Notes: generated by a model not told the origin, from the sequence alone. DNA of 64,000 bases from JANLYC01 sp963815445 (GCA_963815445.1 CAWFGV010000006.1:423619-487618); one strand, 5' to 3'; counted from the first letter of the stretch, positions 15,708 through 24,785 are shown. Numbers and translations: made by a program.

Positions 15708-17058
15708 GCCCGAGGCCGCCGCTCACGTCGAGGCCCGCGGCGAGGCCCAGGTCGAGCCTCAGGTCCAGCCTCAGGCCGACGGTGACGACGCCGACCGCGT
15801 TGACGAGGGAGCCCCGGCGTCCGTGTGGCGCAACCCGGTGTTCCGTCGGTTCTGGTACGGCCACTCCGTCTCTCAGTTCGGCGACCGGGTCTCCGAGCTC
15901 GCGTTGCCGCTCATCGCCGTCGTCGTGCTGCACGCCACTCCCGGTCAGGTCGGTGCCCTGACCGCGGCGCTGTGGCTGCCGAGCCTGCTGTCGATCGTGG
16001 TGGGAAGCTGGGCCGATCACCGGCTCCAGAAGCGCCGCATCCTCGTGTACGCCGACCTCGGCCGCGCCGGGGTGCTGCTCACGGTCCCCTTGGCCTACGC
16101 CTTCGACGTGCTCTCGCTTCCGCTGCTCTTCGCCGTCGCGTTCGCGGCCGGCTTGGGCCAGGTCTTCTTCAACACGTCGTACCCGCCCTTCTTCGTGAGC
16201 CTGGTCCGGCGCCGTGAGTACGTCGACGCCAACGCCAAGCTGAGCCTCAGTCGATCGGCCTCGTTCATCGCGGGACCGGCGGCCGGTGGCGCGTTGATCC
16301 AGATCCTGACCGCGCCGGTCGCCGTGCTCGTCGATGCCGTCACCTTCCTGTACTCCGCCCTGGTGATCGGTCGGCTGGACGTCACCGACCGCCCCGTCGA
16401 CGCCGACCCTGGCGAGTCGTGGCGCCAGCGCGTCGTGAAAGGCGCGCGGTTCGTGCTGGCTGACCGCTACCTGCGCGCCGGCCTGGGCTGCTCGACCACG
16501 ATCAACTTCTTCACGTTCATGTCGTTCGCGCTGCTCATCCTCTTCGCCAGCCGGGACCTCGGGTTGTCGGCGGGCGCGATCGGTCTCGCGTTCGGCGTCG
16601 GCTCGGTGGGGGGTCTGCTCGGTGCTGCTGTGGCACCGCGGCTGTCGCGTCGGTTCGGGGTGGGGCCGATGGTCGTCGCGGGGGCGGTCCTGTTCCCGGC
16701 TCCGCTCGCGCTCGTGGCGGTGGCCGGCGGTCCGGTGTGGATGGCGGTGACGGTCGTGGCCGCCGCTGAGTTCCTGTCCGGGCTGGGGGTGATGATCTTC
16801 GACATCAACCTCAACTCGATCCAGGTGAGCGTGATCCCCGACGGGTTACGCAGCCGGGTCTCGGGCGCCTACACCACGGTCAACTACGGCTGTCGCCCGC
16901 TCGGCGCGTTCATCGGGGGTGTCCTGGGCAGCACGATCGGACTGCGCGAGACGTTCGTCGTCGCCGCGGTCGGTGGTGTCCTCAGCACGCTCTTCCTGGT
17001 GGGCTCACCCATCCCGCGGGTGCGCAGCGTCGACCGGCTGCGCCCGGCATCGGGTTAA
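15697..17058 (+). CDS. MFS exporter, EntS-like (MFS_3)
   Basis: The 453-residue transporter has a 40-residue acidic, Gln-rich N-terminal extension and then WRNPVFRRFWYGHSVSQFGDRVSELALPLIAV, the characteristic first helix of the MFS_3/EntS exporter group. Loop 2-3 reads SWADHRLQKRRILVYADLGRA. Family members export siderophores or drugs; the substrate here is unknown. The ATG at 15697 lies inside the end of the ArsR gene, so the pair is very likely co-transcribed and coupled. The tail extends 20 residues past the last helix. Confidence 0.87.
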   Translation: MPTEPEAAAHVEARGEAQVEPQVQPQADGDDADRVDEGAPASVWRNPVFRRFWYGHSVSQFGDRVSELALPLIAVVVLHATPGQVGALTAALWLPSLLSIVVGSWADHRLQKRRILVYADLGRAGVLLTVPLAYAFDVLSLPLLFAVAFAAGLGQVFFNTSYPPFFVSLVRRREYVDANAKLSLSRSASFIAGPAAGGALIQILTAPVAVLVDAVTFLYSALVIGRLDVTDRPVDADPGESWRQRVVKGARFVLADRYLRAGLGCSTTINFFTFMSFALLILFASRDLGLSAGAIGLAFGVGSVGGLLGAAVAPRLSRRFGVGPMVVAGAVLFPAPLALVAVAGGPVWMAVTVVAAAEFLSGLGVMIFDINLNSIQVSVIPDGLRSRVSGAYTTVNYGCRPLGAFIGGVLGSTIGLRETFVVAAVGGVLSTLFLVGSPIPRVRSVDRLRPASG

Positions 17059-17079
17059 CAGTGCGGGCCGTGGCGCCGA

Positions 17080-17085
17080 TATCGT
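17080..17085 (+). promoter_or_regulatory. Candidate -10 box, leaderless DUF2344 transcript
   Basis: TATCGT is followed by exactly 6 nt and the GTG start at 17092. It gives the DUF2344 gene its own promoter, which fits its separation from the TIGR03960 gene. No Shine-Dalgarno sequence is present. Confidence 0.5.
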
Positions 17086-17091
17086 CGCGGC

Positions 17092-17853
17092 GTGCGTGAA
17101 CAACCCGAGCAGCAGCCTCCTCCGGTACAGAAGCTGCGCATCCGGTACGCCAAACGGGGTCGGTTGCGTTTCACCAGCCACCGCGACTTCGGGCGTGCGT
17201 TCGAGCGCGCCGTGAGCCGGGCCCGGCTGCCGATCGCCTATTCCTCGGGGTTCAACCCGCATCCGCGCGTCTCCTACGCCAACGCCTCGCCGACCGGAGC
17301 CGCCAGTGAGGCGGAGTACCTCGAGATCGGGGTCACGCGCGAATGTGACCCCGACGTCGTACGCCGGGCGCTGGACGAGGCGATGCCGGACGGTCTCGAC
17401 ATCCTCGAGGTGGTGGTCTCCACGCCGGGGTCGCTCTCCGACCGGCTCGAGGCCGGCCAGTGGACCGTGGCACTGCCCGGCGTCAGCCTGTCCAGCACGG
17501 CGGAGGCGGTCGAACGGTTCCTGGCCCGCGACACCGTCGAGGTCGAGCGGATGACCAAGAAGGGGTTGCGCAGCTTCGACTGCCGGGCCGCCGTGGTGTC
17601 GCTGTCGGCGCGTGGTGGAGAGTACGACGGGCAGGAGTGTGCGATACTGGACCTGGTCGTACGGCATGGAACTCCCGCCGTCCGGCCCGACGACATCCTC
17701 GCCGGACTCCGTGAGATCGCTGGCCTCGTCGCCCCGGTTCCGCCGTTGCAGACCCGGATCGCGCAGGGTCCTCTCGACACCCAGTCCGGCCGCGTGGATG
17801 ACCCGTTCGGTCACGATCGCGACGCCGCCGCACCTCTGGGCGACGACCGCTGA
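17092..17853 (+). CDS. DUF2344 (TIGR03936) family protein
   Basis: The 253-residue protein contains the family signatures LRIRYAKRGRLRFTSHRDFGRAFERAVSRARLPIAYS and GFNPHPRVSYANASPTGAASEAEYLEIGV. DUF2344 proteins occur either fused or adjacent to TIGR03960 radical SAM proteins and just upstream of RNase E/G, and a role in RNA modification or decay is suspected but not shown. Here it keeps its place before rne, but its radical SAM partner ends 4.9 kb upstream. The last ~30 residues are a variable acidic/basic tail. Confidence 0.9.
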   Translation: MREQPEQQPPPVQKLRIRYAKRGRLRFTSHRDFGRAFERAVSRARLPIAYSSGFNPHPRVSYANASPTGAASEAEYLEIGVTRECDPDVVRRALDEAMPDGLDILEVVVSTPGSLSDRLEAGQWTVALPGVSLSSTAEAVERFLARDTVEVERMTKKGLRSFDCRAAVVSLSARGGEYDGQECAILDLVVRHGTPAVRPDDILAGLREIAGLVAPVPPLQTRIAQGPLDTQSGRVDDPFGHDRDAAAPLGDDR

Positions 17854-17908
17854 ACGGTCGGACGAGCGCCACGTGCCAGCAACGGCGGATGTCGCCGCCT
17901 CGGTAACA

Positions 17909-18041
17909 CGCTGGTCGCGTCGCGATCAGCGCATGACTGAGACGCCATCGCAAGCTTGCGCTGCGACGCGGTCGAATCGACCACGGCACAGCGACCGAAC
18001 CGCCTCCGCGCGGCGCTCAGCGCCCGGAGGCACCTGAGGAG
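17909..18041 (+). promoter_or_regulatory. Structured leader of the RNase E/G gene
   Basis: The 193-base gap before rne holds three foldable elements. A hairpin at about 17909-17927 pairs CTGGTCGCG with CGCGATCAG. The palindrome CGCAAGCTTGCG follows at about 17949-17960. A strong hairpin at 18003-18030 pairs CCTCCG with CGGAGG and, inside, GGCGC with GCGCC around the loop TCA. The ribosome binding site GAGGAG sits just after the last hairpin. RNase E genes are known to be autoregulated through their leaders in other bacteria; that role here is inference. Confidence 0.4.
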
Positions 18042-18046
18042 CGCAC

Positions 18047-20839
18047 ATGCTCGACGAAGAATCCACCACCACGTCCGAATTCGCGGCGCCTGCCGCCGCG
18101 GACTCCGGAGCCACCGCGCCGGCGACCAAGAAGGCCGCGGCCAAGAAGGCAACCGCGAAGAAGGCTGCCAAGAAGTCCACCAAGAAGGTCTCCGGGGCAG
18201 CGGCCGAGACCGCTGGGGGCGCGGCCGACGCCGACGGCGCCGCGGAAGCACCGAAGGTCGCTGCCAAGAAGACGGCGAAGAAGTCCACCAAGAAGGCCAG
18301 CAAGCAGGCCGCAGACGCCGACGCCTCTGACGGGTCCGCCCGGCAGTCCCAGGCGGGCGCGACGCTCGAGCCCGGCGTGGGTCAGTCCACGGTCAGCGCG
18401 TTGAGCATGCCGCTGTTCCAGGCCCCCGACCCCGAGGCCGCGAAACCACGCAAGCGGTCCGCCAAGAAGGCGGCCGAGACGAAGCCCGTCGAAAGTCCTG
18501 AGGCCGGTAGCGACGAGACGTCCGGACCGGAGACCGCTGCGTCGTCCGACGACCAGGGCGACGAGGCCGGCTCCAACCGTCGCCGTCGCTCCCGAGGAGG
18601 ACGCAACCGGCGCAAGTCCGGCGGCGAGACCGACGGGGACAGCGTCCCCGCCAAGGCTGACGGCCGCGACAAGGGCGACAGCAAGGGCGACGACAAGCCC
18701 GACGAGCAGGCCGACGATGCAGCCGGCGACGAGGCCGGGACGTCTCGCCGCCGTCGGCGGCGGCGCCGCGGCGGTGAGGACGCGGCCGGGGACGACTCGG
18801 GCGGTAGCACGACGACCCGCGTCCGTCAGCCCCGCGCCAAGAAGGAAACGATCACGTCGGTCGAGGGTTCGACCCGGATCGAGGCCAAGAAGCAGCGCCG
18901 TCGCGAGGGTCGCGAGGCCGGCCGTCGTCGCCCTCCCATCCTGAGCGAGTCGGAGTTCCTGGCCCGCCGTGAATCGGTCGAGCGGGTGATGGCGATCCGC
19001 CAGCGTGGCGAGACCACCCAGATCGCCGTCCTCGAGGACAACATCCTCGTCGAGCACTACGTGGCCCTGGAGTCACAGAGCTCGATCATCGGCAACGTCT
19101 TTCTCGGCCGCGTGCAGAACGTGCTGCCGAGCATGGAGGCCGCCTTCATCGACATCGGCAAGGGCCGCAATGCCGTGCTGTACGCCGGTGAGGTCAACTG
19201 GGACCTGCGCGATGACCGCAACCAGCCGCGTCGCATCGAGAACGCCCTCAAACCGGGTCAGTCCGTCCTCGTGCAAGTCAGCAAGGACCCGATCGGCCAC
19301 AAGGGCGCCCGCCTGACCAGCCAGATCAGCCTGCCCGGCCGCTACCTCGTGTACGTGCCCGGTGGTGGCACCAGCGGCATCAGCCGCAAGCTGCCCGACA
19401 CCGAGCGAAACCGGCTCAAGAACCTGCTCAAGGACATCCTTCCCGACGAAGCCGGCGTCATCATCAGGACGGCGGCCGAAGGCGCGAGCGAGGACGAGCT
19501 GACGCGCGACGTCACTCGCCTCACCGCGCGCTGGGAGGACATCGAGAAGAAGTCCAAGAACGGCCAGGCGCCGCAGCTGCTGTACGCCGAGCCGGACACC
19601 ACCCTCAAGGTCGTCCGCGACCTGTTCACCGAGGACTTCGCCAAGCTCGTCATCTCCGGTGACGACGCGTGGGACATGGTCGACGGCTACGTCCAGCACG
19701 TCGCGCCCGACCTGATCGAGCGGCTCGAGCGCTTCGAGGGCGACGGCGACGTCTTCTCGAGCTACCGGATCGACGAGCAGATCGCGAAGGCGCTCGAGCG
19801 TAAGGTCTGGCTGCCCTCCGGCGGGTCCCTCGTCATCGACCGGACCGAAGCCATGACCGTCGTCGACGTCAACACCGGCAAGTTCACCGGGTCGGGGGGC
19901 AACCTCGAGGAGACCGTCACCAAGAACAACCTGGAGGCGGCTGAGGAGATCGTCCGCCAGCTCCGGCTCCGCGACATCGGCGGCATCATCGTCATCGACT
20001 TCATCGACATGGTGCTCGAGAACAACCGTGACCTGGTCCTGCGTCGACTCGTGGAGTGTCTGGGCCGTGACCGTACTCGTCACCAGGTCGCCGAGGTCAC
20101 CTCGCTCGGTCTCATCCAGATGACGCGCAAGCGGATCAGCACCGGTCTGCTCGAGGCGTTCAGCCACGCGTGCGAGCACTGCCAGGGCCGCGGCGTGGTC
20201 ATCGAAGCAGAGCCGGCCGGCGCTCGTCAGGACGACCACCAGCACGGGTCCAACGGTTCACGCGGTGGCTCCAAGCGGTCCAGCAACCGTCGGCGTGGCG
20301 GCAAACGGGGTGCCGACGACAACGGCCAGGACAACGGATCCGACGGAGCCGACAGCCAGGACCGAGGTCCGCGGCAGGCATCCGCACGCGGTGGCCAGGA
20401 CGCGAGCGACACCGTCGACGCTGCCGACTCGGCCGACTCGGCCGACACCGTCGGAACGAAGGACACCGCCGGCGCCGCTGACAGGGCCGGCACGGCTGAC
20501 ACGGCCGGCGCTGCCGACCAGCGTCCGGACCCAGCTGCTTCCGACGGGGCGACGGTCAACGGCTCAGGCCCCGACCATGCCGCCTCGGAGCCCGGGAGAA
20601 CACCCGACGAGGCACCCGCCGTCGAGAGCTCGCAGGACGCACGGGCAAACGAGGCACCGGCAAACGTGGCACCGGCAAACGAGGCGCCCGCAGCCGAGCC
20701 ATCGGAGGTGTCGTCAGAGGCCCCGACGGCCGCTCCGCGTGGACGTCGCCGGCGGCGGGCATCACGGCCGACAGGCGCTCCCGAAGCGGGAACTCCCGCT
20801 ATGGCGGTCACGGCGGTCGGTGGCTCAGAGGGGGAGTAG
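18047..20839 (+). CDS. rne: Ribonuclease E/G family endoribonuclease
   Basis: This 930-residue enzyme initiates mRNA decay and rRNA processing. The first ~300 residues are low complexity: Lys/Ala repeats of the AAKKA type, then acidic and Arg-rich stretches. The catalytic core spans about 310-730: the S1 domain contains GNVFLGRVQNVLPSMEAAFI (~348), the Mg-binding aspartates lie in VVDVNTGKFTG (~600) and IIVIDFIDM (~646), and the Zn-link CEHCQGRG lies at ~709. The C-terminal ~200 residues are disordered, with NEAPANVAPANEAP-type repeats. Terminal extensions on both sides of the core are usual in Actinobacteria. Confidence 0.95.
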   Translation: MLDEESTTTSEFAAPAAADSGATAPATKKAAAKKATAKKAAKKSTKKVSGAAAETAGGAADADGAAEAPKVAAKKTAKKSTKKASKQAADADASDGSARQSQAGATLEPGVGQSTVSALSMPLFQAPDPEAAKPRKRSAKKAAETKPVESPEAGSDETSGPETAASSDDQGDEAGSNRRRRSRGGRNRRKSGGETDGDSVPAKADGRDKGDSKGDDKPDEQADDAAGDEAGTSRRRRRRRRGGEDAAGDDSGGSTTTRVRQPRAKKETITSVEGSTRIEAKKQRRREGREAGRRRPPILSESEFLARRESVERVMAIRQRGETTQIAVLEDNILVEHYVALESQSSIIGNVFLGRVQNVLPSMEAAFIDIGKGRNAVLYAGEVNWDLRDDRNQPRRIENALKPGQSVLVQVSKDPIGHKGARLTSQISLPGRYLVYVPGGGTSGISRKLPDTERNRLKNLLKDILPDEAGVIIRTAAEGASEDELTRDVTRLTARWEDIEKKSKNGQAPQLLYAEPDTTLKVVRDLFTEDFAKLVISGDDAWDMVDGYVQHVAPDLIERLERFEGDGDVFSSYRIDEQIAKALERKVWLPSGGSLVIDRTEAMTVVDVNTGKFTGSGGNLEETVTKNNLEAAEEIVRQLRLRDIGGIIVIDFIDMVLENNRDLVLRRLVECLGRDRTRHQVAEVTSLGLIQMTRKRISTGLLEAFSHACEHCQGRGVVIEAEPAGARQDDHQHGSNGSRGGSKRSSNRRRGGKRGADDNGQDNGSDGADSQDRGPRQASARGGQDASDTVDAADSADSADTVGTKDTAGAADRAGTADTAGAADQRPDPAASDGATVNGSGPDHAASEPGRTPDEAPAVESSQDARANEAPANVAPANEAPAAEPSEVSSEAPTAAPRGRRRRRASRPTGAPEAGTPAMAVTAVGGSEGE

Positions 20840-20858
20840 CGGACCGCAGCGCACCGTT

Positions 20859-20888
20859 TTGACCGCGGTGGGGTGCGATCCGTAGACT
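20859..20888 (+). promoter_or_regulatory. Sigma-A-type promoter of rplU-rpmA
   Basis: TTGACC (20859-20864), an 18-bp spacer and TAGACT (20883-20888) form the best canonical promoter in the window. Transcription would begin near 20895 and leave a ~160-nt GC-rich leader before rplU. Ribosomal protein L21 leaders are regulatory in some bacteria; I see no motif that proves this here. Confidence 0.7.
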
Positions 20889-21054
20889 TGATCCTCGGTG
20901 TGCCGTGGCATGCTCGTCCATCCGGACGCCTGGCGCCCTCGGGCGCAGGGCCCGGCCCGTCGTACTCCCGGGTAGCCCCGGACGTACGGCCGGTGCCGAC
21001 CCACCCAGTTTTGCAGTGAAGTTCGACGTCCTACCGAAGAGAGCGAGTCCAGGC

Positions 21055-21390
21055 GTGTACGCGATCGTGCGCAGTGGCGGCCAGCAGCAGAAGGTCGCTG
21101 TCGGCGACGTCATCGAGATCGACAAGGTGGCGACGGCGCCCGGCGAGAGCCTGTCGCTGCCGGTCGTCCTGGTCGTGGACGGCGAGACCGTCACGTCTGA
21201 CGCCGACACGCTCTCGAAGGCCGACGTCCAGGTCGAGGTTCTCGGCGCCACCAAGGGCCCCAAGATCCACATCCTCAAGTTCAAGAACAAGACCGGCTAC
21301 CGCAGGCGCCAGGGTCACCGTCAGCACTACACGCAGGTGAAGGTCACTGCCATCAACACTGCGTCCGGCTCCACGAAGTCTTCCCAGTAA
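21055..21390 (+). CDS. rplU: 50S ribosomal protein L21
   Basis: The GTG at 21055 gives 111 residues beginning MYAIVRSGGQQQKVAVGDVIEIDK, the invariant L21 start. The C-terminal HILKFKNKTGYRRRQGHRQHYTQVKV matches the rRNA-binding region. A further eight residues (Ser/Thr-rich) extend past the usual end. Upstream in-frame sequence is not L21-like, so the long open frame from 20905 is leader, not gene. It is co-transcribed with rpmA 18 bases downstream. Confidence 0.96.
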   Translation: MYAIVRSGGQQQKVAVGDVIEIDKVATAPGESLSLPVVLVVDGETVTSDADTLSKADVQVEVLGATKGPKIHILKFKNKTGYRRRQGHRQHYTQVKVTAINTASGSTKSSQ

Positions 21391-21408
21391 CCGAGGCGAG
21401 GTTCAGTC

Positions 21409-21666
21409 ATGGCACACAAGAAGGGCGCGGCCTCCACCAAGAACGGTCGCGACAGCAACTCACAGCGCCTCGGCGTGAAGCGGTACGGCGGTCAGCTCGT
21501 CAACGCCGGCGAGATCATCGTCCGCCAGCGCGGTACGCACTTCCACCCCGGCACCGGGGTGGGGCGTGGTGGCGATGACACGTTGTTCGCCCTCGTCGGC
21601 GGCAACGTCGAGTTCGGCACGCGGCGTGGTCGCCGTGTCGTGAACATCGTTCCAGCGGCGGACTGA
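21409..21666 (+). CDS. rpmA: 50S ribosomal protein L27
   Basis: This 85-residue protein starts MAHKKGAASTKNGRDSNSQRLGVKRYGG, the L27 signature whose N-terminus reaches the peptidyl-transferase centre. There is no Firmicutes-type N-terminal extension needing cleavage. RBS GAGG precedes the ATG. A hairpin terminator candidate follows at 21677-21719. Confidence 0.97.
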   Translation: MAHKKGAASTKNGRDSNSQRLGVKRYGGQLVNAGEIIVRQRGTHFHPGTGVGRGGDDTLFALVGGNVEFGTRRGRRVVNIVPAAD

Positions 21667-21676
21667 CCCGCCCGTA

Positions 21677-21719
21677 CGACGCATGAGGGGCGTACCGCGG
21701 GAGCGGACGCCCCTCGTCG
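21677..21719 (+). terminator. Hairpin terminator candidate after rpmA
   Basis: GAGGGGCGT (21685-21693) pairs with ACGCCCCTC (21707-21715), extended by CGAC and GTCG at the outer ends. The run after it is CATTTCCCC, so the T-tract is weak, as is usual in high-GC Actinobacteria. Confidence 0.6.
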
Positions 21720-21737
21720 CATTTCCCCACCGTTTCC

Positions 21738-21804
21738 CCCGGGATTGCGGGAAAGTGCAGGCCTCGACCGGCGTGTCGACCTGAACTTTCCCGCAATTCG
21801 CGGA
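21738..21804 (+). repeat. 66-bp hairpin element (family C), copy 1
   Basis: ATTGCGGGAAAGTGCAG (21744-21760) faces CTGAACTTTCCCGCAAT (21781-21797) with one mismatch. The loop contains CGGCGTGTCG, conserved in all four copies and always in the same orientation. It sits between rpmA and obgE. Other copies: 30322, 50823 and 52249. Confidence 0.9.
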
Positions 21805-21833
21805 GGAGCCGCCGAGACAAGAGGAGGCAGGTC

Positions 21834-23195
21834 GTGGCCGTACCCACGTTCGTCGACCGGGTCGTCCTGCACGTCGCGGGTGGCAAAGGCGGTAACGGCG
21901 TCGCCTCGGTGCATCGCGAGAAGTTCAAGCCGCTCGGCGGTCCCGACGGTGGCAACGGTGGTCACGGCGGCGACGTCATCCTGCGAGTCGACCCCGACGT
22001 CACGACCCTGGTCGACTACTACCACGAGGCCCGTCGCTCGGGCACCAACGGCAAACAAGGGATGGGCGACAACCGCGCCGGCGGTAACGGGTCCTCGCTG
22101 ACGCTGCTGGTGCCTGACGGGACGATCGTCTCCACCCAGTCGGGCGAGGTGCTGGCCGACCTGGTCGGAGCCGGCACCGAGCTGGTCGTCGCGGCAGGTG
22201 GCCGCGGTGGCCTCGGCAACGCCGCGCTCGCCAGCAAGGCCCGCAAGGCGCCCGGCTTCGCGCTGCTCGGCGAGGTCGGCGAGTCGCGGACGGTGGTCCT
22301 CGAGCTCAAGGTCGTCGCCGACGTCGGACTCGTCGGATATCCCTCGGCCGGCAAGTCGAGCCTGATCGCGTCGATCTCGCGGGCGCGGCCCAAGATCGCC
22401 GACTACCCGTTCACGACCCTCGTTCCCAACCTCGGAGTCGTCACGGCGGGCGAGGTCACGTACACGGTCGCTGACGTGCCCGGCCTGATCGAGGGTGCCA
22501 GCGAGGGGCGCGGTCTCGGCCACGACTTCCTGCGCCACATCGAGCGCTGTGCGGCGCTTCTCCACGTCATCGACTGCGCGACCATCGAACCCGGGCGGGA
22601 CCCCCTCACCGACCTCGACGTGATGGAAGCCGAACTCGCGGCCTACGGCGGTCTCGACGACCGGCCGCGGCTGGTCGCGCTCAACAAGATCGACGTCCCC
22701 GACGCGCGTGAGCTCGCCGACATGGTGCGCCCCGAGCTCGAGAAGCGCGGTCTGGACGTCTTCGAGATCTCCGCCGCCTCGCATGAGGGGCTCCGGGAGC
22801 TCACCTACGCCATGGGCGAGCTGGTGGCCTCGTCGCGGTCGGCGCCGCGCGACGTCGCTCCCCGGCGCATCGTGCTGCGACCCACTGGGGACGCCGATGA
22901 CGAGTTCAGCATCCGCGAGATCGACGGTGCCTGGCACGTGCGCGGTGAGAAGCCGCAGCGGTGGATCAAGCAGACCGACTTCAGCAACGACGAGGCCGTC
23001 GGCTACCTGGCCGACCGCCTCAACCGGCTGGGCGTCGAGGAGAAGCTCCTCGCGCTGGGAGCCCAGGTGGGCGACGACGTCGTGATCGGTGACGACGACA
23101 ATGCGGTCGTGTTCGAGTTCGACCCGCAGGTCCAGGCCGGCGCCGAGACGCTGCTCGGCCGGCGCGGGCAGGACCTGCGGCTCGAAGGTCGATGA
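21834..23195 (+). CDS. obgE: Obg GTPase
   Basis: Obg is an essential GTPase of 50S subunit assembly and stress response. The 453-residue protein has an N-terminal Gly-rich Obg domain (VDRVVLHVAGGKGGNG, then GGPDGGNGGHGGDVIL), a G domain with G1 GYPSAGKSS at 168, G3 DVPGLIEGA and G4 NKID at 284, and a C-terminal OCT domain (DDEFSIREIDGAWHVRGEKPQRWI). A GTG start follows GAGGAGGCAG. The gene overlaps proB by 4 bases. Confidence 0.96.
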   Translation: MAVPTFVDRVVLHVAGGKGGNGVASVHREKFKPLGGPDGGNGGHGGDVILRVDPDVTTLVDYYHEARRSGTNGKQGMGDNRAGGNGSSLTLLVPDGTIVSTQSGEVLADLVGAGTELVVAAGGRGGLGNAALASKARKAPGFALLGEVGESRTVVLELKVVADVGLVGYPSAGKSSLIASISRARPKIADYPFTTLVPNLGVVTAGEVTYTVADVPGLIEGASEGRGLGHDFLRHIERCAALLHVIDCATIEPGRDPLTDLDVMEAELAAYGGLDDRPRLVALNKIDVPDARELADMVRPELEKRGLDVFEISAASHEGLRELTYAMGELVASSRSAPRDVAPRRIVLRPTGDADDEFSIREIDGAWHVRGEKPQRWIKQTDFSNDEAVGYLADRLNRLGVEEKLLALGAQVGDDVVIGDDDNAVVFEFDPQVQAGAETLLGRRGQDLRLEGR

Positions 23196-24328
23196 CGGTG
23201 TCGCCGTCCTCGTCGTACGGCGCCGAGGTGATGGCAGGTGCGCGCCGCGTCGTCGTCAAGGTCGGGTCGTCCTCACTCACCACCGATGCCGGCGGCATCG
23301 ACGACGCGCGGCTGCGGGCGCTCGTCGACGCGCTGGCTGTGCGACGACTCGCCGGCCTGGAGGTCGTGCTGGTCTCGTCCGGGGCGATCGCTGCCGGTCT
23401 CGCACCGCTGCGGCTACGCACCCGGCCGCGTGACCTGGCCCGGCAACAGGCTGCCGCGAGCGTCGGGCAGGGCCTGCTCATGCACCGCTACACCGCGGCG
23501 TTCGAGAGGCACCGGATCCCCGTGGGACAGGTCCTCCTGACCGTCGACGACGTGACCCGTCGTGCGCACTACCGCAACGCCTACCGCACCCTCGCCAAGC
23601 TGATCGAGCTCGGCGTGCTGCCGATCGTCAACGAGAACGACACCGTCGCCACGTCTGAGATCCGCTTCGGCGACAACGACCGGCTGGCGGCCCTCGCCTC
23701 GCACCTCGTCCATGCGGACGCGCTCGTGCTGCTGTCGGACGTCGACGCGGTCTACGACCGGGATCCCGGCCATCCGGCGGCACGGCGGCTCGACGTCGTG
23801 CGCGCCGAGGACGAGCTGGCGCACGTCGACGTGGCCGCGGTGGGTGCGTTCGGCACCGGCGGGATGGCGACCAAGCTCGAAGCCGCCCGGATCGCGACCG
23901 GTGCCGGCATACCTGCGGTGGTCGGCCATGCGGACGACGTGGCGCGGGTGCTCGAGGGCGTGGCGGGCACCTGGTTCGTCCCGACCGGCAAGAAGCGTTC
24001 GACCCGGCAGCTCTGGCTCGCCCACGCCACCGAGGCCAACGGTGAGCTCGTGCTCGACGCCGGTGCTGTCCGCGCCGTCACGACGCGGGGCACGTCGTTG
24101 CTGCCGGCCGGCGTCGTGGCGGTGCGCGGGACGTTCGTGGCCGGTGACCCGGTCGACCTCGTCGACGAGTCCGGCCAGGCGGTGGCCCGGGGACTGGTGA
24201 ACTACGACTCAGGGGAGATTCCGGTCCTTTTGGGGCGTACGACGTCTGAGCTCGCGGCCTCGCTGGGGGAGTCCTACGAGCGGGAGCTGGTGCACCGCGA
24301 CGATTTGGTGCTCGTGCGACGTTCGTGA
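23192..24328 (+). CDS. proB: Glutamate 5-kinase
   Basis: ProB phosphorylates glutamate, the first step of proline synthesis. The 378-residue protein has an amino acid kinase domain (VVVKVGSSSLT, then VLVSSGAIAAGL, VNENDTVAT and FGTGGMATKLEAA) and a C-terminal PUA domain from about residue 275. It overlaps obgE (ATGA). An alternative start slightly downstream would give MAGARRVVVKVG; the overlap favours the first ATG. proA follows one gene later with its own promoter. Confidence 0.95.
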   Translation: MTVSPSSSYGAEVMAGARRVVVKVGSSSLTTDAGGIDDARLRALVDALAVRRLAGLEVVLVSSGAIAAGLAPLRLRTRPRDLARQQAAASVGQGLLMHRYTAAFERHRIPVGQVLLTVDDVTRRAHYRNAYRTLAKLIELGVLPIVNENDTVATSEIRFGDNDRLAALASHLVHADALVLLSDVDAVYDRDPGHPAARRLDVVRAEDELAHVDVAAVGAFGTGGMATKLEAARIATGAGIPAVVGHADDVARVLEGVAGTWFVPTGKKRSTRQLWLAHATEANGELVLDAGAVRAVTTRGTSLLPAGVVAVRGTFVAGDPVDLVDESGQAVARGLVNYDSGEIPVLLGRTTSELAASLGESYERELVHRDDLVLVRRS

Positions 24329-24434
24329 CGCCGCTGCGCCGCTGTGAACGCACCGAGTTGGTCAAATCACGTGCAGTAAGGCGCTGAGAGCGGCAGACTT
24401 GAGGCGCACCCGCCCCCTCCGGCCAGGAGCCGTC

Positions 24435-24785
24435 TTGACCCTCCCCGTTCGCCTGTGGCACGTCACCGTGACCGTTGCCGGTGAGCCGCACCAGCTTTCT
24501 GAGACCCATGAGGCGCTGACCCGCCTGGTCCAGGAGCGCCCTTTCATGACCTCGCTGCGCTATGACTCCGACCGCGCCGAGCTCAGCTACTGGGAGGAGG
24601 GCGAGGAGATGGTGGATGCCGCCTCGCTCGCGCTGCGCCTGTGGAACGAGCACCGCGAGTCCGCCAACCTGCCGCCGTGGAAGGTCGTCGGCCTCGAGGT
24701 CATCGAGCAGGAGACCTATCAGGCGCGCAACCTGGTCACCCCGCTCGCCACCGCCGTTGCCGCCCCCCGCCGCTTCACCCGTTGA
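24435..24785 (+). CDS. Conserved hypothetical protein between proB and proA
   Basis: The TTG at 24435 is chosen because AGGAG lies 6 bases before it and the protein then starts LTLPVRLWHVTVTVAGEP (116 residues). It is a small soluble alpha/beta protein with conserved HVTVTVAG, SLRYDSDRAELSYWEEGEE and ALRLWNEHR segments, and I believe similar proteins sit between proB and proA in other Actinobacteria. The function is not known. Its stop codon touches the first unit of the third 22-bp repeat array, so its last residues and the repeat overlap by 4 bases. Confidence 0.75.
   Translation: MTLPVRLWHVTVTVAGEPHQLSETHEALTRLVQERPFMTSLRYDSDRAELSYWEEGEEMVDAASLALRLWNEHRESANLPPWKVVGLEVIEQETYQARNLVTPLATAVAAPRRFTR

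Noticed and set aside
20889..21054. Known L21 leader RNA before rplU
   Set aside because: The leader is GC-rich and could fold, but I cannot match it to a defined motif by eye.
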